Numbered from the stretch's first letter, positions 33,439 to 45,147 are shown. The stretch is DNA of 64,000 bases from Diorhabda sublineata (GCF_026230105.1 NC_079476.1:13406709-13470708), one strand, 5' to 3'. The notes: generated from the sequence alone by a model not told the origin. Numbers and translations are program-made.

Positions 33439-34651
33439 TAATATCTGTTTTACCCTTCAAATTATTCTTCATCAAAAAGTATGTAGATAATATAATGATA
33501 TCCCTTCCATATAATGAAATTGATAATTTACTATTTTAATTCAATAGTTTGGATCCTCATATATGCAATTCAATTTAATCAAAAGATGAAAGGAATTCTT
33601 AAAATTTCAAGTACATTTTTCATAAGAAGAACCTCAAAATACTGAAAACTCATATCCTTCATATCTGACATCTTACCGATATCATCGTTAATGTCAATTC
33701 GGACATTTCTATCTCAGGTATTTATACACCTTTACTTTATATTAAATCAGTTACTCCTAAACTTTCTGGAATCTTTAAACAACACAATATTAAAATAGCG
33801 TACAGTCAAACCCTTAAAATTCAATCTATTTTCACTAAAATAAAAGATAAAACACCAACAAATAAATTGCCTAACATAGTATCTGAAATGCCTTGTTTTA
33901 ATTGTGACAAGCAGTAAATTGGTGAGTGGAAGAGGTCACTCACCAATCGGATAATCTCTCACAAAAACTACAAAAAAGTCTATTTTTAGAAATAACATAT
34001 ATTACCCAAAATGATCAATGTATTTATAAGAGAACTAATTTAAATAAACTTAGTGTAAATTATGCATATTTTCAGATCTTGAAAAAACAAATTCTAAAAA
34101 AGAAATTCATCTCCATCGCCAACGAATTAACCTTACCTAACCTATGAAATTCAACATCACCCATAACGACCTTACCTATAAAATTTAATGTCATAATTGA
34201 ACCAATGAAAATTAACGATTTCTATAACAATCATAATCAATGAGCTCAATATTTTTATCCAGCGTCAATTTGAATCTTTCAAAAATTATTTATATTTTTT
34301 TAGAATTTACAAAATAGAAATATAAATGTTACCTAAATTATTTTGGTCTTTTTATCATTTATAGCTTGTTCGTTCTTATGGATGTGAACCATTTCTAAAA
34401 ATTCTCTTTTCGTATATTAGATTCCGTTCAAAGAATTTTTGAATCTTTATAATTGATTTATGCTTTTTTAATACTTCATGGTTCTATTTTTTTATCGTAT
34501 TGATGACCTCTTAGTTTATTTTCTAAATACTGCCCTATGTATTATTTCTTTTGTTTTTTGGTGTCTTAGATTTTAATAGTGAAATATTTGGATAATGTAT
34601 TATGTCCTCTATGACTTATACTAATATCATATTTATTGAAATAATAATAAT

Positions 34652-34654
<3 letters not shown>

Positions 34655-34717
<63 letters not shown>

Positions 34718-34721
34718 TATA
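34655..34721. repeat. (TA)n microsatellite at a LINE 3' end
   Basis: About 33 TA units, one interrupted by C. It lies at the 3' side of the minus-strand LINE relic 34780-35930, the same arrangement as the (TA)n at 45084-45147 behind another LINE, so it may be a retroposition tail. Confidence 0.9.
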
Positions 34722-34779
34722 TTACGAGCGGTTTTTTATTGGGAACGTGGCAACGAAACAGTAAAGTGGACTAACTTTA

Positions 34780-35930
34780 ATATATTTTCCGAGCTTTTCG
34801 ATACTTATGTATTCATGTCTTATCCATCCTTTGTAGGTATGTATTTTTGTATATGTTCAACTTTTAAATCTTGTTTTATGTGTGAGTTTCTGAGTCTATT
34901 ATTTCAAGCTACTCTTCTAAGGTATTCCATTTCTGCTGTAATAATTTTATTCTTGATTCTCTCTCTGTCAATACCCTAGATTCATAGTCGTGTGTTAGAA
35001 ATGCCCTATAAATCGCTGTGAACACTTTCATTTTTGTTTCTTTGGAGATTACTTTTTTGTTCATGGGCCTTGCTTATTGCATAATAAATTTCGTTTATCT
35101 ATTCGATTCTTAATCCTGTCTTCCTGTTTCTTCCAACTTAATTCCTAGATATTGGAAGCTACTAAATTATTCTATAAGTCCCTCTGCAACCCCTATTTCA
35201 ATTTTTTCTTTTACGTTTGCTACTACCATAACTTTGGTATCATTTTTGTTTATTTTCATTCTGTTTGGTTCCAGTTATATCACCTACAAAGGCGCATTCC
35301 GATATATTAATAAGCTCTAGTTGTCGGAATTCAATATGAAGTGGTTTAGTTTTCTTTTCTACACTTCTATGGTATGGCATATGGTCTCAGCCACTTTCTA
35401 TCACTTCCCTTAGTTGCTTTGGACTAGTATGTTCTTCATTATCGATTTCACTATCAACTCTTCGTCATTTTTTATTTTGCTTGTTCTCGTTAATCCTTAC
35501 GTTTTGTCCATAAAGTTGACCCAGCCTTCACAACTGTATGTCAGAATTGGATAATAATGTATCGCTATAACTTTTAGTTCGGTTCGTTCAAATATCTTCT
35601 TTCTACAAACGGGATTTTAATTCAAACTATAATAAAGTTTTACTGCAAATCTTGTTTTTTTTATTCTTTCAGTTTCCAATTTTTCTTCTTGGTTCAAATT
35701 CTGGTTTCTTCTATTGATGAATTTAAATTTTCTGCTCCTTCTATCAGTATCACTTTATTATTTGTTATATTTGTGTGCATATTTTAAAATATCTACGGCT
35801 CTTTACATGTCAATAAATTATATTACAGATTTTTTTCTTTGCGAGAATGGCTAAATCATCTACAAAAACAAACTCAGATGTGCTAATAGGTTCATTAGTT
35901 TTGAATCCTATGTGTATTTACTTTTTATTT
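34780..35930 (-). pseudogene. Heavily decayed LINE reverse transcriptase
   Basis: The minus strand from about 35915 gives FVFVDDLAILAKK, the YADD-type motif of LINE reverse transcriptases. Further on, TKVMVVANVKEKIEIGVAEG, SFQYLGIKLEETGRQD and RPMNKKVISKETKMKVFTAI are the thumb and C-terminal part. It ends with SRIKIITAEMEYLRRVA, which parallels the AAEMxxxRRxxGxxRxDRxRN segment. Stops are frequent. No endonuclease is seen. Orientation and a (TA)n tail agree with the RTE-like copy at 45-48 kb, though the clade is not certain. Confidence 0.55.
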
Positions 35931-36056
35931 CGGTACGTCATAAATCACCGTGATATATAGTACAGGACTTAATATCCCCTTTGTCTCAGGCCCTCATTTA
36001 TTACAAATTCGGCCCATTACGCATTATCTCTCTTCACATAATTTCTAGTTGCTTTA

Positions 36057-37052
36057 TACGAGGATGTATTGATATCTAGTTAGCCTAGACCAGTTCCATG
36101 CATAAAAAGTAAAGTCCACCGAAATTGTGAAAATCGAAAAATTTGAGTATCGAGCCATCGTCAAGTACCTGTATTTAAAAGGGTTAAGAGGTAAGCAGAT
36201 TTAAGTTATGCTTAATACCCTTGGTGATCACTGTCCTTCGTATGCGACCGTGAAAATTTGGACTGCAAGCTTCAGAAGAGGTAAATTTTCCATTGAAGAT
36301 GATCGGAAAGGCCAGTTTCTATATCAGGCCCCGAAAATATCGATGCAGTTCATGACATGATTTTATCAGACCGTCGAATTGAGTTAAAACGGATATCTGA
36401 AGCACTGAATATTTCATACAAACGCGTTCATCATATGGTTCACGTCAATTTGGACATGAGAAAAATTGCTGCAAAATGGATCCCCAAATGTCTGAATATC
36501 GACCCAAAGCGTGCAAGGGTAGAAGCATCGCCTTCGATCTGTGCTTGATTTGAAAACGATGTAGACTTCTTAAACCGAATTGTTACTATGGATGAGACTT
36601 GGGTACATTTCTACGATCCAGAAACAAAGCAACAATCGATGGAATGGCGACATTCTGGTTCTCCATGACCTAAGAACTTTCGTGTCCAAAAATCTGCTGG
36701 AAAAGCTCTTGCTTCAGTTTTTTGGGATTGCCATGGATTATAATCATGATTGATTTTTTGGATAAGGGTAGAACAATAACTGGAGATTACTATTCTACAT
36801 TACTGACCACTCTACGAGAAAAAATTGAAGGGAAAAGACGCGGATAGCTATCCAAAGGTGTTATGTTTTTGCAGAACAGCGCCCCTTGTACACAAATCTC
36901 ATGTTTTTTTTTGAAAGGTCTAGAGACGTTGCAAGTTCGCTGTAATAAATGTATCCAATTAAGAGGAGAATATGTTAAGTAATAAAATATTTTGACATTG
37001 AAATTTTGATTGGTTCTATAGTAGGTTAAGAATTTTTCAATATATCCTCGTA
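36057..37052 (+). mobile_element. mariner family-1 copy, internally deleted (996 bp)
   Basis: Termini are TACGAGGATGTATTGATATC at 36057 and ATATATCCTCGTA ending at 37052. Coding runs from EIVKIEKFEYRAIVKYLYLK (36118 on) through 36357-36548 (ILSDRRIELKRISEALNISY, NLDMRKIAAKWIPKCLNI), the first aspartate (MDETWVHFYDPETKQQSME) and FLDKGRTITGDYYST. A deletion after CTCATG at about 36902 removes the second and third aspartate region and joins to the 3' untranslated end. It contains stops (for example codon TGA at 36547) and frameshifts. Confidence 0.9.
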
Positions 37053-38169
37053 GTATTAGACTGTGGACTTTAGGTAGAAATCAAAGGATAAGATAAATAG
37101 TTAAATCGTTCTAAGGGTAAATACCTATAATAATAGCAACCTCGTTATTTTTTAACACCAAAGGTTTTCTACCTCCGACCTAATAATAGGTATAACTATA
37201 CTAAAAAAAATTCAAACTACTAAGTGGTATAATAAATATGTATACATTTAAGTATACAAATATGAAACACTTATAAACATACATCAAAATGGTTTTCACA
37301 ACAATAAAATGTACTTTTAGCTCCAAATGAATCCAACCTCTCTGTAACTTTTATCTATTTCTTTCACATTTGAACATCCCTTGGAAAGTGTTAAAACAAC
37401 TTTTCAGGTGTCTTGGTGGTTGTATTTGTACATTTTGACACAGCATATGATTTTCTAGCATCTAGTTTAGACGTTTTTTTACTTTAACCCTTTCAGGACG
37501 ATCGAAGTACTTGTACTGCACCCAAGGTATACATTCACGGCTAGTTGCCGTACTTGCACGAGTTCTTGTGCAATGGCTTCAGACGGCTGCCATACGCATT
37601 TTAACTTTCTTCCATTTTTACTGCCCTGTTACATTTTATTATAAAGAATCGACGAAACCCAGCAAATAAAAAACTGGTGAACATTTCAATACTTAACAAT
37701 AAACAATGCATAAATGGAAAGACTTAACTACCATAACAAAGTTTCAACAAAGTTTTTCTAAAAATTAAACCTATTATAACAAATCGATAAAACGAAGCAA
37801 ATACTAAAATTAATAAATATTTTATTTTTTCAAAATATGAAAAGTGCCGAGTCGAAATAAAATATAACAAAATCTTAACATGGTACATACTTTTTTTTAA
37901 ATTTTTTAAAGTGTGAAACTTTTCAAAACATGGGTGCAACATCGCAGTCCTTACATATAAATCGCATATCTCTGCGTTTCTTCTTTTATCGCTTTGTTGT
38001 GGCACAAAGTGACATCTCTGTGTTCTGAACAGAAGTTTGCTGGGCGGAACTGAAAATATCTGACGCTTAGTCGAAGTGGATGATCGACGAATACCGTGCT
38101 TCAGGTACAGGATATTTGTCGAATAGCTGAGTAACAACTGCTAAGAGAAAATCAGAAAAACCTGGTTTA

Positions 38170-38571
38170 GGGGCCATCCATAAAGTACGTCACACGTTAA
38201 TGGGGAGGGAGGGTATCACCTAAATGTGACATCGTGTGACAAGGGGCATGGGGGGTTCAATAGTTTTGTGACCTCACATGTTAAAATTTAAAATACTTAA
38301 ACGCAAAGTTTGGATGTGAATTGAAAATTTAAAAAATATTACGAAATGTTGGACTTTATGTTGATTTTATTAGATTATTATTTAATAAAAATAAGTAAAA
38401 AATGAAAATAGCTGTTTTCTCTCGATTATTTTTAATAAATACATAAATTTAAAAAAATGTGTGACGTCACAACAGGAAGGGGGGTTATAAAAATGTGACA
38501 ACCTGTGGCAAGGACGGGGGAAGGGGTTCAAAAGTCCTAAAATTCGTGTGACGTACTTTATGGATGGCCCC
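38170..38571. mobile_element. PIF/Harbinger-type MITE (402 bp)
   Basis: Perfect 27-bp terminal inverted repeats (GGGGCCATCCATAAAGTACG, then TCACACG) bound 402 bp with no coding capacity. TTA is duplicated at 38167-38169 and 38572-38574, fitting the three-base TWA target of PIF/Harbinger. It lies inside the piggyBac transposase. Removing it with one TTA rejoins the transposase codons in frame (GNK to PGF), which confirms the boundaries. Confidence 0.9.
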
Positions 38572-38928
38572 TTATTTCCGGTTATCATTTCAAACAACAC
38601 AAAAGCATTGTACAGAAACAGATCCATAATATGAAAAAACCATTTTAATGATAGTCTACTAAACTAACTTGCATGTATATTCTGTCAATGCTCCCATTTT
38701 GAGAATGTGAACAAATTTCTAATCAATTTTCAATGCATGCACTCTTAACTTCCCCATTTTAGTATTGATTTACTAATTTCTGACATCCCTCTGGGTGGGT
38801 TTTATAGTTTCACAACCTCCAATTTCTTGTGTTACTGAATTTTCGAATAGATCTGGGCTGGTATACCATAATCTGTCCAGATTTTCTCAAGTTTTCCATT
38901 TTCGGACCTAAGGTAGTAGTTTTTCCAG

Positions 38929-38937
38929 GATATATAT

Positions 38938-39028
<91 letters not shown>
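38929..39028. repeat. (TA)n microsatellite inside piggyBac coding sequence
   Basis: About 50 TA dinucleotides with one AA irregularity interrupt the piggyBac core just after SGYILGFI. It is either a local expansion or a remnant of a retroposon tail. No LINE body is attached. Confidence 0.95.
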
Positions 39029-39031
<3 letters not shown>

Positions 39032-40053
39032 AAACCCAAAATATACCCGCTATCTACGTCACAAATTTCAAAAAGTTTAATTCCAAATATATTTCTTTTA
39101 GGAGGGATAAATTGTCTACCCATATAATTTTTTTCGGTTTCGTCAATGCACAAATCTTTAAACGGATAAAAAGTAGAACTAAATTTTGCTTTTAGTAAAT
39201 CCACTACAGGACTAATTTTTCTCAAAAGACCATCCTCCGTGTTTTCGCTACTAGAAAAATGAAGAGCGTGGGGAATGTTTAGAAAATGATCTCTGCCATA
39301 GACTGACGAAAAAAATGGTGTTATAATAATACAATTTGTTGACCAATAATCTTTTAGGCATGGTTTTTCAGCAATATCCATAACAATGCATAAACCAATA
39401 AAACGACAAAGATCCGCATATTTCCCCTTAGAGTTGCCAAATTTTTCACTTTTTTCTTGCCGTTTATGTTTGTGACCTTGGTAATCAAATTCATTAGTTT
39501 GTTGTTAAAAAAACCAGACGGAAATATCTAATTCAGTGGAAGTTTCATCATTGAACAAAGAATTGTTTGTTATGCCAGACTTTGAGCTATCGAACTCAAA
39601 TACTTTTCGGGCAAATTCTTCATCAAATCTCCGTTCAAACGCTAGTCCTGTATGTGTTTTTTTTTATTTTCTTAGGGCATGGCAGGTCACGATCTAAATT
39701 TTCTTCAGACGGCTCTTCTGCCTTTCTTTTTGAAACAAATGGCTATTCTTCTATGGATGAAGAAAATTTCTCACTTTCACTAGATTGGTACACATCAAAC
39801 GAGTCATGGTCAGAGATAACTCTCACTGTCCGATTCACCATCCATAATTCTTTGCGCCTCCCGTTCTAACTCACTTCTGGTAATATTTCGTCACAATTCT
39901 ATATTTTAAATGTATTACGTTACGCGACTAACAATACACTAACCGTCTAGGCGTTTAATATACGTTCTATGCCGAATAAAACAGGTTTGGTGATCCAAGA
40001 TCAGGTGCCGTACACGTGCGGCAGCCGTCCTGCACCATTGCTGAAAGTGTTAA

Positions 40054-42860
40054 TAATAAAAGATATGCCGGCCTGGTGAAATCCCGAATCATGCACTTAT
40101 TTCGAAATTAAATATTTCGGAAACCACCAGACATTCAATAATCGCTAGCGGCCAAATCTGGAGAATGTGTCAGATATTTAACTAATTCCAAGCCTACCAG
40201 ATCTTTTGCGGCTTTTTAAAGGCTGAGTGGTTACGCAATCCTTGCTCTTAAATATTTACAGTATAATACTCTGTTTTAAACATCAACGAAGTTGCGCCTT
40301 GAATATGGAAAGAAACGTAACGCCTATGGTTTATGGTTATTTTCTAACTGATCCCTCCAAATCATGCTCTTAGCGATAAAGGTACAGACTTTCAAATTAA
40401 ATTAACCTTGATAAAGTATTTACATTATTTTTTTCATTGGTTAAAGCTCTGCTGTTTTCGGAAGACTTACTAGTTTACGTTAATCTCATTACATTTATGA
40501 TGTATCGAAGAAGACTATGTTACTGTCCGAAAAACTTTAGTTTATTCCAAGATTCAGTCGGAAATAACAAAAATTGTGAGTTTATAAACAAATGAACAAT
40601 TTCTAAAAATAATAATGTTTTGTTACCGGTGAATTATGAAACCCACACGTAAATAACAAATTTTATGAGAAAAACTGTAAGTAAAGTAAAATAGTAAAAT
40701 GAACATCATACATAATATTTAAAAATAACTGCAACAGAAATAAAAAAATACAAACACACGAGCATGAGTAGGAAGGAAGTTTAGTGATTAAATTGAAATA
40801 ATCGTAGAATTCATTTAACAAGTCATTACATAATATATCGAACAAACAATAATAAAATGTTGTTATGGACTTCAATCAATGTTTGTTGCTAGTAAGGAAC
40901 AAAATTGTACTCACGACTAGTGTCAAGAAAGTGTATTGTTAGATACTTGTCGGCTATTGAAAGATTAAAAAAATAGGAGTGATAAACATTTTGCAGGAGG
41001 ACAAACCCCGGGGAAACTGATTTTAATAGAGTGTAAAAACATGTGCTTTATTGATAGGCGTGTATTTGTACATTTATGCTAACATGTGTATAAGAGTCAG
41101 ACAGTGTAATGCTGAACAGTTTATTCCAATCTCAATAAACTAACCAGGCGAATTTGAGATCCATCCCTTGATTTGTCATCGTCTGTTACCAACGTTGAGA
41201 GATTATTTATACCTCCAATGATATTCAGTATTATCTCATAACTGAATCAGAAATGTGGTGCTAACAAGCAGAGATTCTAAATTTTCACTTATTGTGTCTT
41301 ATGTCATATCATGGATTCGCCCTAAGTCAGAGGAAAAAAGCAAAATGCGATAAGATATTATTCAATACTTTTGATATGTGATAACTTATTTCTTCGGTTC
41401 TTCTAGTAACAGTTTGATTATAAGGTGAAACGTTTATGAAGTCATTTTTCATAATTTTTCTTTCCCGATAGATTTCGACACGGTAACACAGCATTTCTAA
41501 ATAAGCTCACAATCAGAAAATGGTCTTTTTGCAAAGATATTGATTTATTCAAAAAAATCTTCGCATTACTATAACTTGAAAGTTTAGCCATAAGTTCTTT
41601 TTTGTAAATACCTGTGGCACAGTAAATAAGAAAGTATATCTCAAATTGCTATAGTTATGACGATCACTTGCACATTAATTACGAAACGATTTACCTTTTT
41701 TAATGTTCGTCACAACATTCAATTATTTCACAACTTTTTAAACTTATTTACTACTACTAAATAATAACAAATAGACATCATTTGCCGGACATGCAGCATA
41801 TTCACGAAAATAATTTATCCGTCCTTCTTCCTATCTAGACTCCGTGGTTGAATTGGTTCTGTATACTGTATACAGCTTAAACATTGTGGTATCACCTTCA
41901 GCAATAATATTTTGCTACCATAACATAACTGTTATCATAATCACTATCTTCTGACTCATTATAGAATGGAATACTGGAATACTTTGTTTTCATCTTATGT
42001 ACTGTTTTTTTACCCAATATTCTATTGATTTAATTAATATAATAAAAGAGATAAATTCTTCAATTTATCTCTTGTTCTTTTTACACATATTAGCAAAATT
42101 GTTAAGACCATGACTCTTGAAACATATTTTATTCCAAGCAAAACACACACACACAAAACATACATTTACTCTCTCTGGTTTCTTTTTCAAAACTTCTCAA
42201 CAACTCCAAACAGCTTCATTTTGTAAAACTTTTTTTCTATCGTGCTCAGTTTACCTTCATTCTCTGAAGACGGTAACTTGGTTATTTCGTAAGCCCTCCC
42301 TGATAGCTCACAAAAATTGCGATAATTTTGTCTGTCTTAATCTCCAGTTACAACACCAAAAACAAGGAATGAGCCTTTCTCACTTTTTTGGAAAGTGGTC
42401 TGGCGTGTGACTTCACCATAAATTCTCCACAAATATAACAAAAGTTGTTAAGAGAAAGTTTGCAAATGTGGCGCGGACGACTTGCCATTTCAAAACTCAA
42501 ATGTAAACTAAATAATAGAATAAATAATTTACTGTTTGTAAACAGAAAACAATTTAAAGAATACATTGAAAAAGTTGTACCTATTACGCCTTTATGAATA
42601 TTTTTTCTGTTGAACATTAAAAATAAAATTATTTAAACTATGTTACAAAAATCGTGTGATGTTATAATTCTTAATAAAAGGGATCATCTTCTTATTTTCT
42701 TTATATTATAACCGAATGTTATAATCTATTTTTTTAAATATATGAATTCTTCGATATTTGTTACTTTTCAAAGTTCAAGATATTCTGCTGTAGATCACTT
42801 AAAATTCACTTCTGGCGTTCTTTATTGGAACTGTGAACTGTCGCTTAAATCTTAGACTTA
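40054..42860. other. Unannotated spacer
   Basis: AT-rich. Short open frames (40663-40875, 42117-42410, 42348-42617) lack recognisable motifs. No element ends were paired. Confidence 0.45.
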
Positions 42861-43547
42861 GGCCTGGTTTCTACACTTCCTAATAAAGTCCCTACTATTT
42901 ATTATTTACCGAATAACAAAAAATTCGGTACCTTCGCCTTCTAATAAAGTAAACCTCGATTAAATCGAGTTATCTGCCAAATAAGTTATTAGGCAGTCAC
43001 AACTGTTAATTAAAGAGTTTAGTAGAAACTTAACCTTTAATATACATCAATCGTGGTTTGTTTGTTTTTGTTATACCTATATTTGATTAGTTCATTTTTG
43101 GAAATATTCGTCACATAAATAATTAAATATTTAATATGGATGCTTTTCAAGATTTAGAACATTTGTTTGATGAAGAATTGATTGAGGAAACACAGAAAAT
43201 TTCAGAACGAGCTTATTCTGTTCGTCATAAAATTGATCATTACAATTTTCCTTAATTACGCACAGATCGTTGTCCCAAACACAAATCATAGGAAACCGTC
43301 AATAGAAGAACGTTTTTTCGCTTGTTTCTTTCTATATTCAATACATGAACGATTGCTATATAGTGTTACCAACAGTAGACTATTTGGTGAATACATAATA
43401 AAGTGACAAATACTTATTAGTTAGTTCGGATTTAAACCAAATAGGGTAAAGAAACGGTAAACATTTATTTGACAATTAAAAGTTCCCACCAAAGTTATGT
43501 GGCTAATAATTATTTGGCACTTTATTAGAATGTGAAGAAACCGGCCC
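42861..43547 (+). mobile_element. PIF/Harbinger derivative with transposase N-terminus
   Basis: The terminal repeats GGCCTGGTTTCTACACTTCC (42861) and the inverse of GGGCCGGTTTCTTCACATTC (ending 43547) agree at about 24 of 29 positions. TTA lies on each outer side (42858-42860, 43548-43550). Inside, an ATG at 43138 opens MDAFQDLEHLFDEELIEETQ and ISERAYSVRHKIDHYNF before a stop, reminiscent of the acidic start of Harbinger transposases. A later frame has RKPSIEERFFACFFLYSIHE. The catalytic domain is missing, so this is a non-autonomous deletion derivative. Confidence 0.75.
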
Positions 43548-43863
43548 TTAGTTACTAAATTTTATCAGCCTAACATGACCTGCTTCTCGATGACTATCTC
43601 CCACAATCAAACCTATATAAATTTTCTTCTCATAAAATCTAACATGCAATTCGATGTTCGCCGTTAGTTCATCCTAAATGAAATAACGTTCCATTTATCG
43701 GTACATTATAGAATAAATGTTAATCGGTAAAATACTCTTACGAACTCAACCACTGATATAGGCCGTGAAGCCGGTCCTGTTCTAATATGCTATCGAAGAA
43801 AAAGTTTGGCGGATAAACCAGATATTTTTTGTTAGATCTGTTTACCTTTCTTGTGGCTATTTA

Positions 43864-44118
43864 TATAAAGACAATTTCTAGGAAAGCCTTTTTATTTGTT
43901 TATGACAAACTAGAGATTTCCAGATGTCGTAAAGGCTGGATCGTGGTTTTAATATTTAAAGCCGTAAGTCACCCGATAATTTGATGACATAGTGAATACA
44001 TTGGGACAGTGACAAGTGGATACAAAAGTGAACTAAACGGTGAATTTTTAGAAAATTTAGTGTGTACATAAATATTAATGAATAGTTGAGCGTGTAAGTG
44101 TATAGTTGTGTTGTAAAT
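43864..44118 (+). promoter_or_regulatory. Possible promoter and first exon ending in a splice donor
   Basis: TATATAAAG at 43862-43870 resembles a TATA box. It is followed by a stretch without repeats, rich in GTGAA/AGTG words as in many insect 5' untranslated regions. It ends ATGAATTAC and then GTAAGTAAG (44119 on), a near-perfect splice donor. If transcribed, it could be an untranslated first exon for the rdgB exon at 56752. The ATG would then open only an 11-codon upstream frame across the splice. There is no direct evidence of transcription. An unrelated gene or chance is equally possible. Confidence 0.3.
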
Positions 44119-44119
44119 G

Positions 44120-44781
44120 AATTACGTAAGTAAGATATACCCTGTGTATAAATTCATCACGCTCATTTCTGATAAAATATTGTTCATATAAACAAGAAAA
44201 ACATTACATTATTGATTCTAAAACGGAGAAGTTGATAAAGGTTGAAGATAGAAACTTTGAATATATTTAATCGTTGCCGTTATAAGTTTATCGCTTGTGA
44301 TGGCACTAAAAGCAGTGTATTGAAGTTAATAATTTCTCTATTCAGACTTATGAAATATACCATATTTGAAATATAGAGGCAGTTTGACAGAAATGTTTTT
44401 GAACACCCTCTATATGAGGATTCTTGTAATCATTGTAATGTTGTTCAAATAAGACATTCATCTCAATATTTTAAAATACAGTATTGATGACTTATTAATC
44501 TTTTTACAATTATTACGATGTCTGTCTTATGTAAACAACATCACAATTATTAGAAGTAAGATCTCTCACCAAACAACTGTTACACTTAATCAGGTGCGAA
44601 ATTCTAACCGGCTGAGGTCATCTAAAATGACATCTTCATATTATAGGCGCCATGGACGATCTCCGCTAGTGCATGGTGGAGGGAGAAACTGCCGACCACA
44701 TCATCAGTGATCGCTCCGCAATCACAAGTGTGAGGTTAAAACACTTGGTCCAGTTTTAGAGATTTCCTAGTGACGTTAAAG
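44120..44781. other. Unannotated spacer with GC-richer patch
   Basis: Mostly AT-rich. The region 44590-44750 is GC-richer (GGCGCCATGGACGATCTCCG) and includes the inverted pair CAAGTGT/ACACTTG (44727-44749). No coding logic is found. It may be the 3' end of an unidentified retroelement. Confidence 0.3.
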
Positions 44782-45074
44782 CAAGGATTCCCAAACCCTT
44801 TTAGACAAGAGATCCCCTTTTCCTAACTGATCTGATATCTCAGACCCCCATAATTACTTTACAATTAATTAAAAAATTCTATCTTTATTTTTTTTCTATT
44901 GATACAAAATACTAACCAAATTAGAAACTTTGCGGTTGGTTAAGTGAATGAACTTAATATTCTTTAGTCATTAAAATTTATCAAAATAAATACAATAAAA
45001 CTCAGGAAATATCAAGTGTAACTGATAATTATTTATACAAGTTACGTAAAAATACTTGAGTAGGAATGATGTTT

Positions 45075-45080
45075 TGAAAA

Positions 45081-45085
<5 letters not shown>
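45075..45085. repeat. Target-site duplication of the RTE LINE, left copy
   Basis: TGAAAAAACAT, identical to 48140-48150. Confidence 0.8.

Positions 45086-45147
<62 letters not shown>
45084..45147. repeat. (TA)n tail of the RTE LINE
   Basis: About 32 TA units follow the minus-strand LINE coding end directly. RTE elements characteristically have very short 3' UTRs and microsatellite tails. Confidence 0.9.

Larger units (their letters stand above)
31915..34150 (+). pseudogene. Penelope-like element: reverse transcriptase and GIY-YIG remnant
   Basis: At 31915-32117 the plus strand reads RLELIPFTFNNSYFSYDNK then FGTMGSSISPILTDYVMDYI, the conserved GTxMGSxxSPxxxDxVM block of Penelope-like reverse transcriptases. 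A DD41D transposon interrupts at 32118-33438. Removing it with one TA keeps the frame, which resumes with LPFKLFFIKKYVDNIMISLP (the YVDD-type motif, here YVDN). Further right at about 33870-33960 comes MPCFNCDKQ followed by a stop and SLTNRIISHKN, corresponding to the GIY-YIG endonuclease that Penelope elements carry at the C-terminus. Stops and frameshifts are common throughout. The ends of the element were not found. Confidence 0.8.
37895..39880 (-). pseudogene. piggyBac transposase, decayed
   Basis: Order on the minus strand: an acidic N-terminal region with a basic run (KRKAEEPSEENLDRDLPCPK, about 39720), then the core in frame 38908-39381 (CLKDYWSTNCIIITPFFSS, RDHFLNIPHALHFSSSENTE, STFYPFKDLCIDETEKNYMG, KRNIFGIKLFEICDVDSGYI). 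The aspartates in CIDE and CDVDSG match the first two catalytic positions of piggyBac transposases. After the (TA)n interruption come KLEKIWTDYGI, EVVKL and LFLYNAFVLFEMITGNK. The MITE then intervenes, and beyond it FSDFLLAVVTQLF and the C-terminal cysteine-rich domain appear in frame fragments (QRCHFVPQQ, CDLYVRTAMLHPCFEKFHT). Frameshifts and stops make it inactive. Confidence 0.85.
37488..40049 (-). mobile_element. piggyBac-like transposon with TTAA duplication
   Basis: The ends are CCCTTTCAGGACG at 37488 and the inverted CTGAAAGTG at 40041-40049 (8 of 9 terminal bases match). TTAA lies on both outer sides (37484-37487 and 40050-40053), the piggyBac target site. Both subterminal regions contain related GGCTGCC/CGGCAGCC and GTACTTG/GTACACG motifs. 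Coding on the minus strand confirms the superfamily. A PIF/Harbinger-type MITE (38170-38571) and a (TA)n expansion (38929-39028) interrupt the coding sequence. Confidence 0.9.

Noticed and set aside
34602..34979. 125-codon plus-strand open frame with a long Ile-Tyr repeat
   Set aside because: It is created by the (TA)n microsatellite; the flanks have no coding logic on this strand.
44727..44765. CAAGTGT/ACACTTG hairpin as a Helitron 3' end
   Set aside because: No CTRR end at the right distance and no Helitron coding sequence nearby.
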